Origin: SIG78 sp045587205
GTDB lineage: Bacteria > Verrucomicrobiota > Lentisphaeria > Victivallales > Victivallaceae
Length of the DNA: 41,491 bases
Assembly: GCA_045587205.1 (NCBI GenBank)
Contig: JAZNBV010000015.1
Coordinates: forward strand, 1 to 41,491
Reading direction: 5' to 3'
The notes beneath the pieces were generated by a model. The model was not told where the DNA came from. It did no database searches and was given only the letters and a program-made list of their open reading frames with translations. Positions 25,379-33,044 of the stretch are shown here, one piece after another; the stretch's first letter is position 1; the number at the start of each line of letters is the position of its first letter. Position numbers and translations under genes: made by a program.

Positions 25379-25771
25379 TCAACGGAATGTATCCGGTGAC
25401 GACGGTTCGATCCATAAATGGAAATCCACTTTTTTGTCGCCGAAGTGCAGCGAAATCAAAGTGTTGAGCCGGGTCAGGAGCAATGCATAAGGTATCTTTA
25501 TTTCTTTAGCACCGGCAACAGTAACTGCCACGGAGCTGTCGCCGAGGATATCTTCGGCATCACGGATGGCAGACACCAGCTTGAGCATCCGCATCAACTT
25601 GTCTTTCAATGCCGCGTCCAGTTCATAAGCCCGGTGGCATTCGGGACAGACTGCCTGAAAATCACTGGCGCAGATTTCAGCAAGGTTGAACTTTACCACG
25701 CCGCTGCAGCTGTCATCCAGACAATGAAAATCGATTTGCGCCTTTGCGCCAAGACTGGAATCCCCACTCAT
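25379..25771 (-). CDS. Small zinc-ribbon protein of unknown function
   Basis: A 130-residue soluble protein. Cys17 and Cys22 (FHCLDDSC) and Cys42 and Cys45 (AVCPECHRAYELD) form a probable zinc ribbon; the rest is a helix (about 52-76) and a beta-rich C-terminal part ending in FHLWIEPSS. I do not recognise a named family. ATG 25771 has AAGGAA 7 bases upstream and fits better than a TTG at 25789. It begins 14 bases after ptsN and lies between ptsN and secA on the same strand, which suggests a housekeeping or regulatory role in that unit but does not define it. Confidence 0.7.
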   Translation of the reverse strand: MSGDSSLGAKAQIDFHCLDDSCSGVVKFNLAEICASDFQAVCPECHRAYELDAALKDKLMRMLKLVSAIRDAEDILGDSSVAVTVAGAKEIKIPYALLLTRLNTLISLHFGDKKVDFHLWIEPSSPDTFR

Positions 25772-25785
25772 AATACTGTTCCTTA

Positions 25786-26241
25786 TCAATCCTGCAGCAG
25801 CTTGAGTATCTGCGCCGGTTTGGTGATGTTTTCCAGAATCTGTGCGGTCAGATCTGCATTGCGCATCTTGCCGGAGACACTGCTCAGCAAGCCCAGATAG
25901 CCTTCCTGATCGGCATCATCTGCGGCGATAAAGACAATTACGCGCACCGGTTCACCATCCTGTGTTTCGTAATCGGTAATCTCATTGGCGCAAACCCCGA
26001 TCAGAATGACCGGTTTATCCATACGTTCCACGCGGATGTGCGGCAGACCAAGACCCTGACCGACGCCGGTGGGCATCATATTTTCGCGCTTCCAGACCAG
26101 ACGCGACACCACGTCGCGATCAAGGTGCGCCAAGTCAGCTACGCGTGCAACCAACTGGTCAAATACAGATTTTTTATCCTGACCGTGCAATACAACGATC
26201 GAATCTTTGGTCAGAAATTTACCGAACGAGATCTTTTCCAT
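25786..26241 (-). CDS. PTS EIIA-type protein (fructose/nitrogen class, PtsN-like)
   Basis: A 151-residue phosphotransferase IIA domain. The phosphorylated residue is predicted as His68 in GLGLPHIRV, matching the active histidine of PtsN and fructose-type EIIA; VIFIAADDADQEGYLGLLSSVS in the second half is typical of the fold. With no EIIB/EIIC permease gene nearby it is more likely a regulatory EIIA, as in the nitrogen PTS, than a sugar transporter part. ATG 26241 is chosen because the protein then starts at the domain; the upstream extension in the same frame is Lys/Asn-rich leader sequence. It leads the unit with the zinc-ribbon protein and secA. Confidence 0.85.
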   Translation of the reverse strand: MEKISFGKFLTKDSIVVLHGQDKKSVFDQLVARVADLAHLDRDVVSRLVWKRENMMPTGVGQGLGLPHIRVERMDKPVILIGVCANEITDYETQDGEPVRVIVFIAADDADQEGYLGLLSSVSGKMRNADLTAQILENITKPAQILKLLQD

Positions 26242-26287
26242 TTTAACAAACTCTCTTTTTATATGATTACTCTTGTTATTACTACTT

Positions 26288-26315
26288 AATTTAACCGTTT
26301 TACAGCATTTTTCAA
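26288..26315 (-). promoter_or_regulatory. Probable promoter of the ptsN-secA-purL-dus unit
   Basis: On the minus strand TTGAAA (26310-26315) and TAAATT (26288-26293) are 16 bases apart, about 47 bases before the EIIA start, in the 104-base gap after the GH20 gene. Confidence 0.5.
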
Positions 26316-26345
26316 GCTCCAAAACAGCTTTTTTCAAGAAAAACC

Positions 26346-28232
26346 TCAAACAAATACACTGCCGCTGGCCATTTCACTGTAAATACGCATACGTTCGGGC
26401 TTATCGGGCAAGAGTTGCTCAAGTTCTTCAAGTTTATCGCAAACCCCTGAAACATAATCATTTATACGGCGGCTCGCTTCGCGGTATCTGTAAAGAACTC
26501 CACCCATACGGTGCTGCATTGTTTCCAGACCGAAAACTTTGCCGTTATCCAGCCATTGTTTGCGGAATTCCAGCATAATTGCTTCGAGCTGTTCTGCCAG
26601 GTGCGGCATTCGGGTGTCGGCAATCTCTTTGAGGGCGGCTTTATCACCGGCACGGTAGGCTTTTTCGAGCTTGATCCGTACCGCAAGTTTATCGCGCAGA
26701 TGTTGTGCAATAAGCCAGCCATAATTAAGATTTGCCGCATCTTTATCAAAGCGGTGCGGTTCGATTTCTCCGGCGATCCGGGCAAAACGTTTCTGCAGGA
26801 TTTCCGGCAGATCAGCTTCCATTACCTGAAGATTTCTTACCGCCAGCCCCAGAAGTATATCGTCCCAGAAGATTGACATATCAGTTTCCTGCTGCGGCAG
26901 CGGATGACCGTCTATGGAGCCGCGGCAGTGAAGTTGAGCCGGGATCCGGGCCACTTTATAATTGCCGCCGCAGAGTGCCTTGTAGCGGTCGGAGGTGGTT
27001 TTTTCGCAATCGATACCGAATGCCAGATCAGAGGCTTCAGTCAGACCGGTCCATGCGGAATCAAAGTGGCAGATAGCTCCGTCATCGCCCCACATAGTGA
27101 AGAATATCTCTTTGAGTTCTCTGCTGCGGCAGGCATTGATACAGGCGCGGTTGACAACCGAATTGTGTTCTGCATCGCACCACAGACGGCTCCAGATCCA
27201 CACTCCGGCGGTCATCAGTGGTTCCACGCCCAGATCGCGGTGCATATCGATGAATTTTTCATAAAAATCCTGTCCGCTGTGGTAGTAGTCCCAGTAAACA
27301 AGCTGTGAGGTTTTGGGTATGGAATCGCGTACTTCCTGCGGGATAACGCTGTTGAGGTCGTAATAATCCTGATTCTGATTGCCCAGCCGGAAGAACATAT
27401 CACTCCAGATCATCGGCTGCAATCCGCGTTCAAGACAGGCATCGTTGACTTTATTGAGGTGGCCGGTAAAAAGGTCGAAGCCGGACTTGAAGCCGTTTAT
27501 ATCCATATAGCGGCCTCTGCCGAGGTCGTGGGTTTCATCCATACCCACGTGGATGCGGCGGCTGCGCAAATTATCTTTCCAGAAGTCGAGCATCTTGCCG
27601 ATAAGTGTATGGGTTTCCGGAGCATCTACGCGCATAACGCTGGCAGTATCTTTGATTGCTCCGTAAGAAGCGTTCCACTGCAGTATCTGCGCCATATGTC
27701 CCAGAGTCTGTATGCAGCCGATAAGTTCAATGCCGACTGCTGACGCCATATCGTCCATAGTGCGGATCTCTCCGGCAGTGTAACGGCCGCGCATCATACC
27801 GAAAGCGGGTTCGCCTTCAAGTTCGTAAGTATCTTCGCAATACAGAAAAACCGTGTTGAAACCCAGCAGCGCCAGCCGCCGGAAAAGTCTTTGCATTGCC
27901 GGAACGGTAAAAACTATATTGCGCGACAGATCCAGCATTATCCCCAGCATCGTAAACGGTGTGGTTTCTCTGCCGCTGATATTGGCAAGTACACTGCCGA
28001 TACCGCGGGCGGCACTGGCAACTGTGTTGTAGCCGATCAGGGCTTTGTCCGGGGCGGAAAAACTTACTTCAGTAACGAGTCCTTCGCCTTCAATACGCTG
28101 AAACTGCAGTTGATTGCTGCCGGCGGGGTCTTCGCATATATCGAACAATTCGCCCAGACTGCGCAGCATCGGATGCAGTTCGGCGGGAACTGTTGAACTG
28201 TTCCACGACCATTTTTTGCATTGGCAACTCAT
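26346..28232 (-). CDS. Glycoside hydrolase family 20-like protein (beta-N-acetylhexosaminidase)
   Basis: A 628-residue protein with a short N-terminal alpha/beta domain (about 15-90), a GH20-type TIM barrel (about 95-420) and a helical C-terminal region. The catalytic pair Asp232-Glu233 lies in HVGMDETHDLG, as expected for substrate-assisted hexosaminidases, and FLYCEDTYELEGEP precedes it. No signal peptide is present (it begins MSCQCKKW), so it should act on imported oligosaccharides in the cytoplasm. ATG 28232 has CCGGAG 11 bases upstream; an earlier TTG is less likely. It follows folD by 18 bases. Substrate (GlcNAc or GalNAc linkage) cannot be read from the sequence. Confidence 0.85.
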   Translation of the reverse strand: MSCQCKKWSWNSSTVPAELHPMLRSLGELFDICEDPAGSNQLQFQRIEGEGLVTEVSFSAPDKALIGYNTVASAARGIGSVLANISGRETTPFTMLGIMLDLSRNIVFTVPAMQRLFRRLALLGFNTVFLYCEDTYELEGEPAFGMMRGRYTAGEIRTMDDMASAVGIELIGCIQTLGHMAQILQWNASYGAIKDTASVMRVDAPETHTLIGKMLDFWKDNLRSRRIHVGMDETHDLGRGRYMDINGFKSGFDLFTGHLNKVNDACLERGLQPMIWSDMFFRLGNQNQDYYDLNSVIPQEVRDSIPKTSQLVYWDYYHSGQDFYEKFIDMHRDLGVEPLMTAGVWIWSRLWCDAEHNSVVNRACINACRSRELKEIFFTMWGDDGAICHFDSAWTGLTEASDLAFGIDCEKTTSDRYKALCGGNYKVARIPAQLHCRGSIDGHPLPQQETDMSIFWDDILLGLAVRNLQVMEADLPEILQKRFARIAGEIEPHRFDKDAANLNYGWLIAQHLRDKLAVRIKLEKAYRAGDKAALKEIADTRMPHLAEQLEAIMLEFRKQWLDNGKVFGLETMQHRMGGVLYRYREASRRINDYVSGVCDKLEELEQLLPDKPERMRIYSEMASGSVFV

Positions 28233-28250
28233 TTTTTGCAATACTCCGGA

Positions 28251-29147
28251 TTAAAGTTTGACACCCTGGCTCATCAATGCTGCGCGTACAGTGTTGCGCA
28301 TCAGCATTGCAATGGTCATCGGACCTACGCCGCCGGGCACCGGGGTGATGGCGGAGGCTATGGCGGCAACCTCGTTGTATGCCACATCACCGGTCAGGCG
28401 GCTGCCGGACTTTTTGGTAACATCGGGTATGCGGTTGATACCCACATCAATAACGACTGCTCCGGGTTTGACCATATCGGCTTTGACGAATTCGCTTTTG
28501 CCGATGGCGGCAATGAGTATATCTGCCTGGCGGGTATAGCTTGCCAGATCCTTTGTGCCGGAATGTACACAGGTAACAGTGGCATTGGCACCTTTAGCTT
28601 TCTGGATCATCAGCGCCATAAGGGGCTTGCCCACAATGTTGCTGCGTCCGATCACCACCACGTGCTTGCCGGCAGGATCGATGTTGTAATATTCCAGTAT
28701 TTTAAGTACGCCATAGGGCGTGCAGGGAAAAAATCCGTCGGTTTTGCCGATGAGCATCTTGCCTACATTGAGCGCGTGGAAGCAATCCACATCCTTGGCA
28801 GGATCAATAGCGGCGATAACTTTTTCTTCATCGATCTGTTTCGGCGGCGGCGACTGCACCAGAATGCCGTGGATGGTCGGATCGTTGTTGAGTTTGTCAA
28901 TGAGCTGCAGAACTTCATCCATAGTGGCATCTTCCGGCAGCAGGAATTTTTCGCTGCGCAGACCCAGTTCAATGCATTTCTGCGCCTTGCTGTTTACATA
29001 CACACAGCTGGCCGGATCGCTGCCGATAAGGATCACTGCCAGCGCGGGGGGCATACCGTATTTGGCGGTGAATTCTGCCGCCATTGCCTGGGTTTCGGCA
29101 TTAACGCTTGCCGAACACTCTTTGCCTGAAAGAACTTTTGCTTCCAT
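28251..29147 (-). CDS. folD: Bifunctional methylenetetrahydrofolate dehydrogenase / cyclohydrolase FolD
   Basis: Interconverts methylene-, methenyl- and formyl-tetrahydrofolate, feeding formyl groups to purine synthesis. The 298 residues contain Tyr50 and Lys54 in YVNSKAQKC, the positions used in E. coli FolD, GILVQSPPP, DVDCFHALNVG, the dinucleotide-binding GRSNIVGKP and the C-terminal PVPGGVGPMT. AAAGGA precedes ATG 29147. It lies 23 bases after coaC. Purine genes purL, purQ and gmk are elsewhere in the window. Confidence 0.96.
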   Translation of the reverse strand: MEAKVLSGKECSASVNAETQAMAAEFTAKYGMPPALAVILIGSDPASCVYVNSKAQKCIELGLRSEKFLLPEDATMDEVLQLIDKLNNDPTIHGILVQSPPPKQIDEEKVIAAIDPAKDVDCFHALNVGKMLIGKTDGFFPCTPYGVLKILEYYNIDPAGKHVVVIGRSNIVGKPLMALMIQKAKGANATVTCVHSGTKDLASYTRQADILIAAIGKSEFVKADMVKPGAVVIDVGINRIPDVTKKSGSRLTGDVAYNEVAAIASAITPVPGGVGPMTIAMLMRNTVRAALMSQGVKL

Positions 29148-29170
29148 TTTTATTTTTCCTTTATATTAAA

Positions 29171-29716
29171 TTATTCTTTTATATTCAAAAGTTCAAGAAT
29201 TTTTGCCATTATTTCAGGAACTTCCACCATTCTGCCGGTACCGTCGGCGCCGCAGGCAACGTGACCTTCGGCAGGACCGGCAAAGTGGATGCCGCGCTCT
29301 TTGAGGATTTTTACATTGGCCTGAACCGCCGGATTACTCCACATTGCCGGATTCATTGCCGGTGCCACCAGCATCGGTGATTTATTGGCAAGTGCGCAAG
29401 TCGAAAGCGCATCATCGCCGATGCCGTGCGCCAATTTAGCAAGGGTATTGGCTGTACAGGGGGCTATGACCATAAGTTCGGCAATATTGGCAAGCGCCAC
29501 GTGTTCGGGCTTCCAGTCAAATGAATCCCACAGACTGGTCAGCACCGGCTGGCGCGAAAGCGTCATAAATGTGCGCGGCGTCACCAGTTGGGTTGCCGCT
29601 TCGGTCATCACCACGTGTACTGTGATGCCGCGCGAGGTAAGTTTGCTGACCAGATCAGCGGCTTTGTAAGCGGCAATACAGCCGGTTACACCCAGAACAA
29701 TGTGTCGTTCGCTCAT
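29171..29716 (-). CDS. coaC: Phosphopantothenoylcysteine decarboxylase (CoaC domain alone)
   Basis: FMN enzyme that decarboxylates phosphopantothenoylcysteine during CoA synthesis. The 181 residues cover only the CoaC half of the usual CoaBC fusion: GVTGCIAAYKAADL, the catalytic His72 in EHVALAN, APCTANTLAKLAHGIGDD, the PAMNPAMW motif (119-126) and Cys155 in HVACGADGTGRM, all at positions expected of Dfp-type enzymes. The CoaB synthetase part is missing and not encoded next door. ATG 29716 overlaps the gmk stop (ATGA on the minus strand), which fixes the start. A related flavoprotein decarboxylase with another substrate is a less likely alternative. Confidence 0.88.
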   Translation of the reverse strand: MSERHIVLGVTGCIAAYKAADLVSKLTSRGITVHVVMTEAATQLVTPRTFMTLSRQPVLTSLWDSFDWKPEHVALANIAELMVIAPCTANTLAKLAHGIGDDALSTCALANKSPMLVAPAMNPAMWSNPAVQANVKILKERGIHFAGPAEGHVACGADGTGRMVEVPEIMAKILELLNIKE

Positions 29717-30336
29717 TTCAGAAAATCCTCCGGCAGACAGCTGGTACGCAATCCGCAGCATTTGATGATCGCCGCCACAGAATCTGCGGCTTTTTCCAGA
29801 TCATCATTGACTACAAGATAGTTGTATTTACGGAAAAAACTCAATTCGTGTTTGGCTTTGGCAAGGCGCATTGTCACCTGTTCTTCGGAATCGCTGGCGC
29901 GGCCGCGGAGCCGCTGTTCCAGAATTTCAAAATTCGGGGGCGCAAGCAGAATAAATTCGCAGACTTTTTTGAGCAATTCATTTTTTTCTGCTGCCGCCTG
30001 GATCTGCAATGCCCCCTGCACATCGATATCCAGAAAAACATTTTCGCCTCTGGTTACGCGGTCGATAACTTCGCTGGCAAGCGTTCCGTAGATGTTGTCA
30101 AATACCCGTGCGTATTCGATAAATTCGTTGTTGGCAATGCGTTTTTCAAATTCTTCGTGAGTAATGTAGTAATAATGCACTCCGTCGATTTCTCCGGGAC
30201 GCGGTTTGCGCGTGGTGCAGGATATGGAAAAACGCAAATCCGGAAATTGTTCACGAACTTTGGCACAGACGGTGGATTTGCCTACGCCGCTGGGACCGGA
30301 AATAACTATTGCACTGCCAAGTTTAGTTGCTGTCAT
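29713..30336 (-). CDS. gmk: Guanylate kinase
   Basis: Phosphorylates GMP to GDP. The 207-residue protein has the P-loop GPSGVGKS (14-21), the GMP-binding SISCTTRKPRPGE and YYYITHEEF stretches, FLDIDVQGA and the lid region RLRGRASDSEE. The order gmk-coaC echoes the common gmk-rpoZ-coaBC cluster, but no rpoZ (RNA polymerase omega) gene lies between them. GAG about 9 bases before ATG 30336 is a modest ribosome binding site. Confidence 0.96.
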   Translation of the reverse strand: MTATKLGSAIVISGPSGVGKSTVCAKVREQFPDLRFSISCTTRKPRPGEIDGVHYYYITHEEFEKRIANNEFIEYARVFDNIYGTLASEVIDRVTRGENVFLDIDVQGALQIQAAAEKNELLKKVCEFILLAPPNFEILEQRLRGRASDSEEQVTMRLAKAKHELSFFRKYNYLVVNDDLEKAADSVAAIIKCCGLRTSCLPEDFLK

Positions 30337-30369
30337 AAAAAATCTCGCTTGAAAATTACAAATTTATAT

Positions 30370-30717
30370 TTAATCTTTTTTATATTCCAATACAGCTCTG
30401 CCGCCGGCGCACTCCTGTTCCCAGCCGGGAAAACTCCATTTGAGCGGAAAATCTCTGCACTGCTGCGGCTTGACCGGCTGAAGTTTGCACGCCGGGCCTT
30501 CCGGACTGTCGATCAGATACGGGCAGCTGCCGTCAGCATTTTCCAGCAGCGATAAACCGGTGCGGTCGGCGGTCAGCCGGGTAAATTTTTCTGTAAATTC
30601 CTGAACCGGCATCTGCAGAAAAGCAGCTATGACATCGGTTTCAGCGGGGGTTATTCTTACATATCCCGGCCAGCGGCAGCAATTTCCGCAACGTTTACAT
30701 TCAAATTCTTTTGCCAT
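30370..30717 (-). CDS. YkgJ family cysteine-cluster protein
   Basis: A 115-residue protein with eight conserved cysteines: Cys7, Cys10, Cys13 and Cys14 (CKRCGNCCRWPG), then Cys65, Cys77, Cys87 and Cys103. The CxxCxxCC start and the PVKPQQCRDFPL end are typical of the YkgJ/UPF0153 group, proposed to bind zinc or an iron-sulfur cluster; function is unknown. ATG 30717 is preferred over longer in-frame forms because the Cys cluster begins a few residues in, though no clear ribosome binding site precedes it. It ends 33 bases before gmk. Confidence 0.82.
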   Translation of the reverse strand: MAKEFECKRCGNCCRWPGYVRITPAETDVIAAFLQMPVQEFTEKFTRLTADRTGLSLLENADGSCPYLIDSPEGPACKLQPVKPQQCRDFPLKWSFPGWEQECAGGRAVLEYKKD

Positions 30718-30727
30718 ATCAGTCACA

Positions 30728-30772
30728 AAAAAAGGAGAGCAACCGGGCAATCCCCCCGCGTTACTCCCCGGT
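30728..30772 (-). terminator. Possible terminator after the exported protein gene
   Basis: On the minus strand ACCGGG and CCCGGT can pair around a GC-rich loop, and a run of seven T follows about 8 bases later. The large loop and the gap before the T run make it weak. Confidence 0.3.
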
Positions 30773-30794
30773 ATAAACACCTGCAAGTTAAAAC

Positions 30795-31355
30795 TTACTG
30801 AAAGTTTTCAAAGGTAAGATCATCATCCTTGATGTCGATGAAGAAGAAACCCAGTGCAAAATCGACCCATTCGATCGGGTTCACATAAACTTCGGCGCAC
30901 ACCAGCAATCCCAGTTCGCCGCCGATCTGCCAATAGTCGCGGGCGCCGCGGTTGTAGGCGTAGATCTGCTGATCCGGGGTGGGGGTACCCATAAAGTTTT
31001 CCCAGTAGCTCAACACCAGACGGCTGGTCTTGATGCGTTCGATATCTTCCTGCAGAAAACCCGGAACCTGCCAGTGCCAGCCGTTCTGGATGCCCCAGCC
31101 GTACTGACGGTTGCAATCTTTGTAGAGGTTGGCGCTCATACCCACGCTGACGCCGCCGGCGACCATACGCGTGGCCATCAAGCCGATCTGCGCCTTGGGT
31201 CCGAAACCCAGACTGCAGGAGAAGAGGTCGAACATATCAACCACACGGTTGGGAATGTACAACACCAGCTTTTCGATGGTTTCATTGCCTCGGGCGGAGG
31301 GGGCAAAACTGAATGCGGAAATCGCAACCAGCAGCATAAGCACGAACTTTTTCAT
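30795..31355 (-). CDS. Exported protein of unknown function
   Basis: A 186-residue protein with a clear signal peptide (MKKFVLMLLVAISAFSFAPSA, cleavage probably near residue 21-23). The mature part starts with an amphipathic segment (LYIPNRVVDMFDLFSCSLGFG), continues with a Gly-rich stretch and a Tyr/Trp-rich centre, and ends with hydrophobic strands (LGLLVCAEVYV, WVDFALGFFFI), which could be beta strands of a small outer-membrane or envelope protein. I cannot name the family. ATG 31355 has AAAGG 7 bases upstream. It seems to have its own promoter and sits between mazG and the YkgJ gene. Confidence 0.7.
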   Translation of the reverse strand: MKKFVLMLLVAISAFSFAPSARGNETIEKLVLYIPNRVVDMFDLFSCSLGFGPKAQIGLMATRMVAGGVSVGMSANLYKDCNRQYGWGIQNGWHWQVPGFLQEDIERIKTSRLVLSYWENFMGTPTPDQQIYAYNRGARDYWQIGGELGLLVCAEVYVNPIEWVDFALGFFFIDIKDDDLTFENFQ

Positions 31356-31399
31356 ATTACGACCTTTCACAGTTTATTTATATTCTTTAATTTTTTATT

Positions 31400-31428
31400 A
31401 TTAAAACACGCTTATAACTTAATTTCAA
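31400..31428 (-). promoter_or_regulatory. Promoter for the exported protein gene
   Basis: On the minus strand TTGAAA (31423-31428) and TTTAAT (31400-31405) are 17 bases apart, 45 bases before the start, in a 101-base AT-rich gap. Confidence 0.5.
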
Positions 31429-31456
31429 AATGCACTATATGCAAATTGCTTTTGAA

Positions 31457-32284
31457 CTATTTTTGCAATTTTTTTGCATTTTCTCCGGCTTTGGCGCGTT
31501 TATAGCACTTTTCCAGTTCGTCAATGGTGCAATCGGCGGCTTTTTTATTCTCTGCTGCCAGCATTGATTCCATTGCCTGAAAACGGCTGATAAATTTCCG
31601 GCACGCCCTGCGCAGGAGTTCATCGGCGCTGGCACGCTGGCGGAATCTTGCCAGATTAACTGCCGCAAACAGCAGATCGCCAAGTTCTTCATCGATATCA
31701 TCATCGCTGCCGGATGCCATTGCTTCGGCAAGTTCGGCAGTTTCTTCCCGGATTTTTTCCATAACTCCCTGCTGGTTGTCCCAGTCAAAATTGACTTTTG
31801 CGGCGCGTTTCTGCACTTCAGTTGCGCGGTCAAGTGCGGAGAGGTTAAGGATTTTTTTGCTGTAAATGGAATCCGGTTCAGCAGCGGAGCCTTTTTCGGC
31901 GGCTTTTGCCGCCTGCCAGATGGTCAGCACTTCTTCAACGTTTTCCGCCTTTTTGCTGCCGAAAACGTGTTCGTGACGCCGCACCATTTTTTCCACCACA
32001 TTGCTGCAGACATCCTGCCAGGTGAAACTTTTTTCCTCTTCGGCAACCACCGCCATAAAGACTATATTCATCAGGACATCGCCGAGTTCTTCGCACAAAT
32101 TGGCACGGTCGGCAAGGTCGATGGCTTCAACAACTTCTGCGCATTCGCCGGTAAAACTGCTGCGCAGTGATTCAACAGTCTGCTTTTTATCCCACGGACA
32201 GCCGTAGGGTTTGCGCAGTTCCTTGACCAGCAGCGCCAAACCTTCTGCTGTGGGGGCAAATTCAGTGATACGTTCTTCCTGCAT
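31457..32284 (-). CDS. mazG: Nucleoside triphosphate pyrophosphohydrolase MazG
   Basis: Hydrolyses (d)NTPs to monophosphates and pyrophosphate, cleaning the pool or tuning ppGpp-related stress. The 275 residues have two MazG domains: the first starts at GCPWDKKQT with Glu47/Glu50 and Glu66/Asp69, the second has Glu181/Glu184 and Glu200/Asp203 in EELGDLLF. Both metal-binding sets look complete, unlike many two-domain MazG proteins where one half decays. ATG 32284 is chosen to match the family's N-terminus; the ribosome binding site is weak. It lies after the rpmB terminator. Confidence 0.93.
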   Translation of the reverse strand: MQEERITEFAPTAEGLALLVKELRKPYGCPWDKKQTVESLRSSFTGECAEVVEAIDLADRANLCEELGDVLMNIVFMAVVAEEEKSFTWQDVCSNVVEKMVRRHEHVFGSKKAENVEEVLTIWQAAKAAEKGSAAEPDSIYSKKILNLSALDRATEVQKRAAKVNFDWDNQQGVMEKIREETAELAEAMASGSDDDIDEELGDLLFAAVNLARFRQRASADELLRRACRKFISRFQAMESMLAAENKKAADCTIDELEKCYKRAKAGENAKKLQK

Positions 32285-32341
32285 AGAGATGCTCTTTCGT
32301 TTCTCAAAAAAATAAAACAGTGATTTCAGAAATCTGAAAAC

Positions 32342-32400
32342 AAAAAAACCGCTCAACTGTGAGGCAGTTGACCGGTTTTTCTACGTCATCAGACGATGAC
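32342..32400 (-). terminator. Rho-independent terminator behind rpmB
   Basis: On the minus strand a 12-bp stem with one mismatch (32365-32376 with 32348-32359), a 5-nt loop and then seven T. A second small perfect hairpin, GTCATC/GATGAC at 32385-32400, lies directly upstream, close to the rpmB stop. The larger stem also has five T on the other side and may work in both directions. Confidence 0.85.
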
Positions 32401-32412
32401 TTGTGTGCTGAA

Positions 32413-32640
32413 TTACGCCTTGACATAATTGCCGGTGCGGATGCACGCGGTGCACATCTTGACAGTCTTGGTCTGACCGTTGACCTTGATGCGGACATTC
32501 TGGATGTTCGGCTCAAAGGTGCGCTTGTTGGTTTTCACGACGTGCAAACCGATACCGCCAACTTTCTTCGCCAAACCGCGGCGGATAATGTGACCGCCTT
32601 CGAACTTCTTTTTGCCGCAAACACTGCAAACGTTGCTCAT
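32413..32640 (-). CDS. rpmB: 50S ribosomal protein bL28
   Basis: A 75-residue ribosomal protein of the large subunit. It begins MSNVCSVCGKKKFEGGHIIRRGLAKK and ends CTACIRTGNYVKA; two CxxC pairs (CSVC and CTAC) make it the zinc-binding form of L28. ATG 32640 has GAGG 6 bases upstream; the in-frame extension further up runs into the tRNA gene and is not coding. It probably shares a transcript with the tRNA-Lys gene 80 bases upstream. Confidence 0.96.
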   Translation of the reverse strand: MSNVCSVCGKKKFEGGHIIRRGLAKKVGGIGLHVVKTNKRTFEPNIQNVRIKVNGQTKTVKMCTACIRTGNYVKA

Positions 32641-32720
32641 TATGAACCTCACTTCCTGCCAATCAGGGGCAGAAAATCCACCTGACCGCATATATACAAT
32701 TAAAATAAAAACAAAAAAAA

Positions 32721-32796
32721 TGGTGGGTTGACCGGGACTCGAACCCGGGACCACCGCCTTAAAAGGGCGATGCTCTACCGACTGAGCTATCAACCC
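32721..32796 (-). tRNA. tRNA-Lys (anticodon UUU)
   Basis: A 76-nt cloverleaf on the minus strand: acceptor stem GGGTTGA/TCAACCC, D-loop AGCTCAGTCGGTAGAGC, anticodon loop CTTTTAA giving UUU, T-arm GGGTTCGAGTCCC, discriminator A and an encoded CCA (32721-32723). Confidence 0.97.
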
Positions 32797-32828
32797 AACT
32801 CTTCTTGGTAGAACCGAACAATGCCTTT

Positions 32829-32856
32829 AAAATACTCGACTTTGGCAAAATTGCAA
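32829..32856 (-). promoter_or_regulatory. Probable promoter of tRNA-Lys and rpmB
   Basis: On the minus strand TTGCAA (32851-32856) and TATTTT (32829-32834) are 16 bases apart, about 33 bases before the tRNA. The rest of the gap to 33045 is AT-rich; it holds a TGC-TATATT at 32978-32986 on the plus strand that may be the -10 of the amidohydrolase gene, without a well-spaced -35. Confidence 0.45.
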
Positions 32857-33044
32857 ATTTGCTTTTAAACTTTTTTCAAAAAAACTCTATTTTTGGCTCT
32901 TTAATGCCTGACGGAGCGCAAAAATCCGGAAAAAAAGCATTTTACTTACAATATTGAAAAGCATTTTAATTTAACAATGCTATATTATAATATAACCTGC
33001 GGCAGATAAAAAATCTGCTTTTATTTAAATAAAGGATGTAAAAA

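Noticed and set aside
32413..32793. Longer form of the L28 protein starting in the tRNA region
   Set aside because: The extension overlaps tRNA-Lys and has no similarity to L28; the ATG at 32640 has a proper ribosome binding site.
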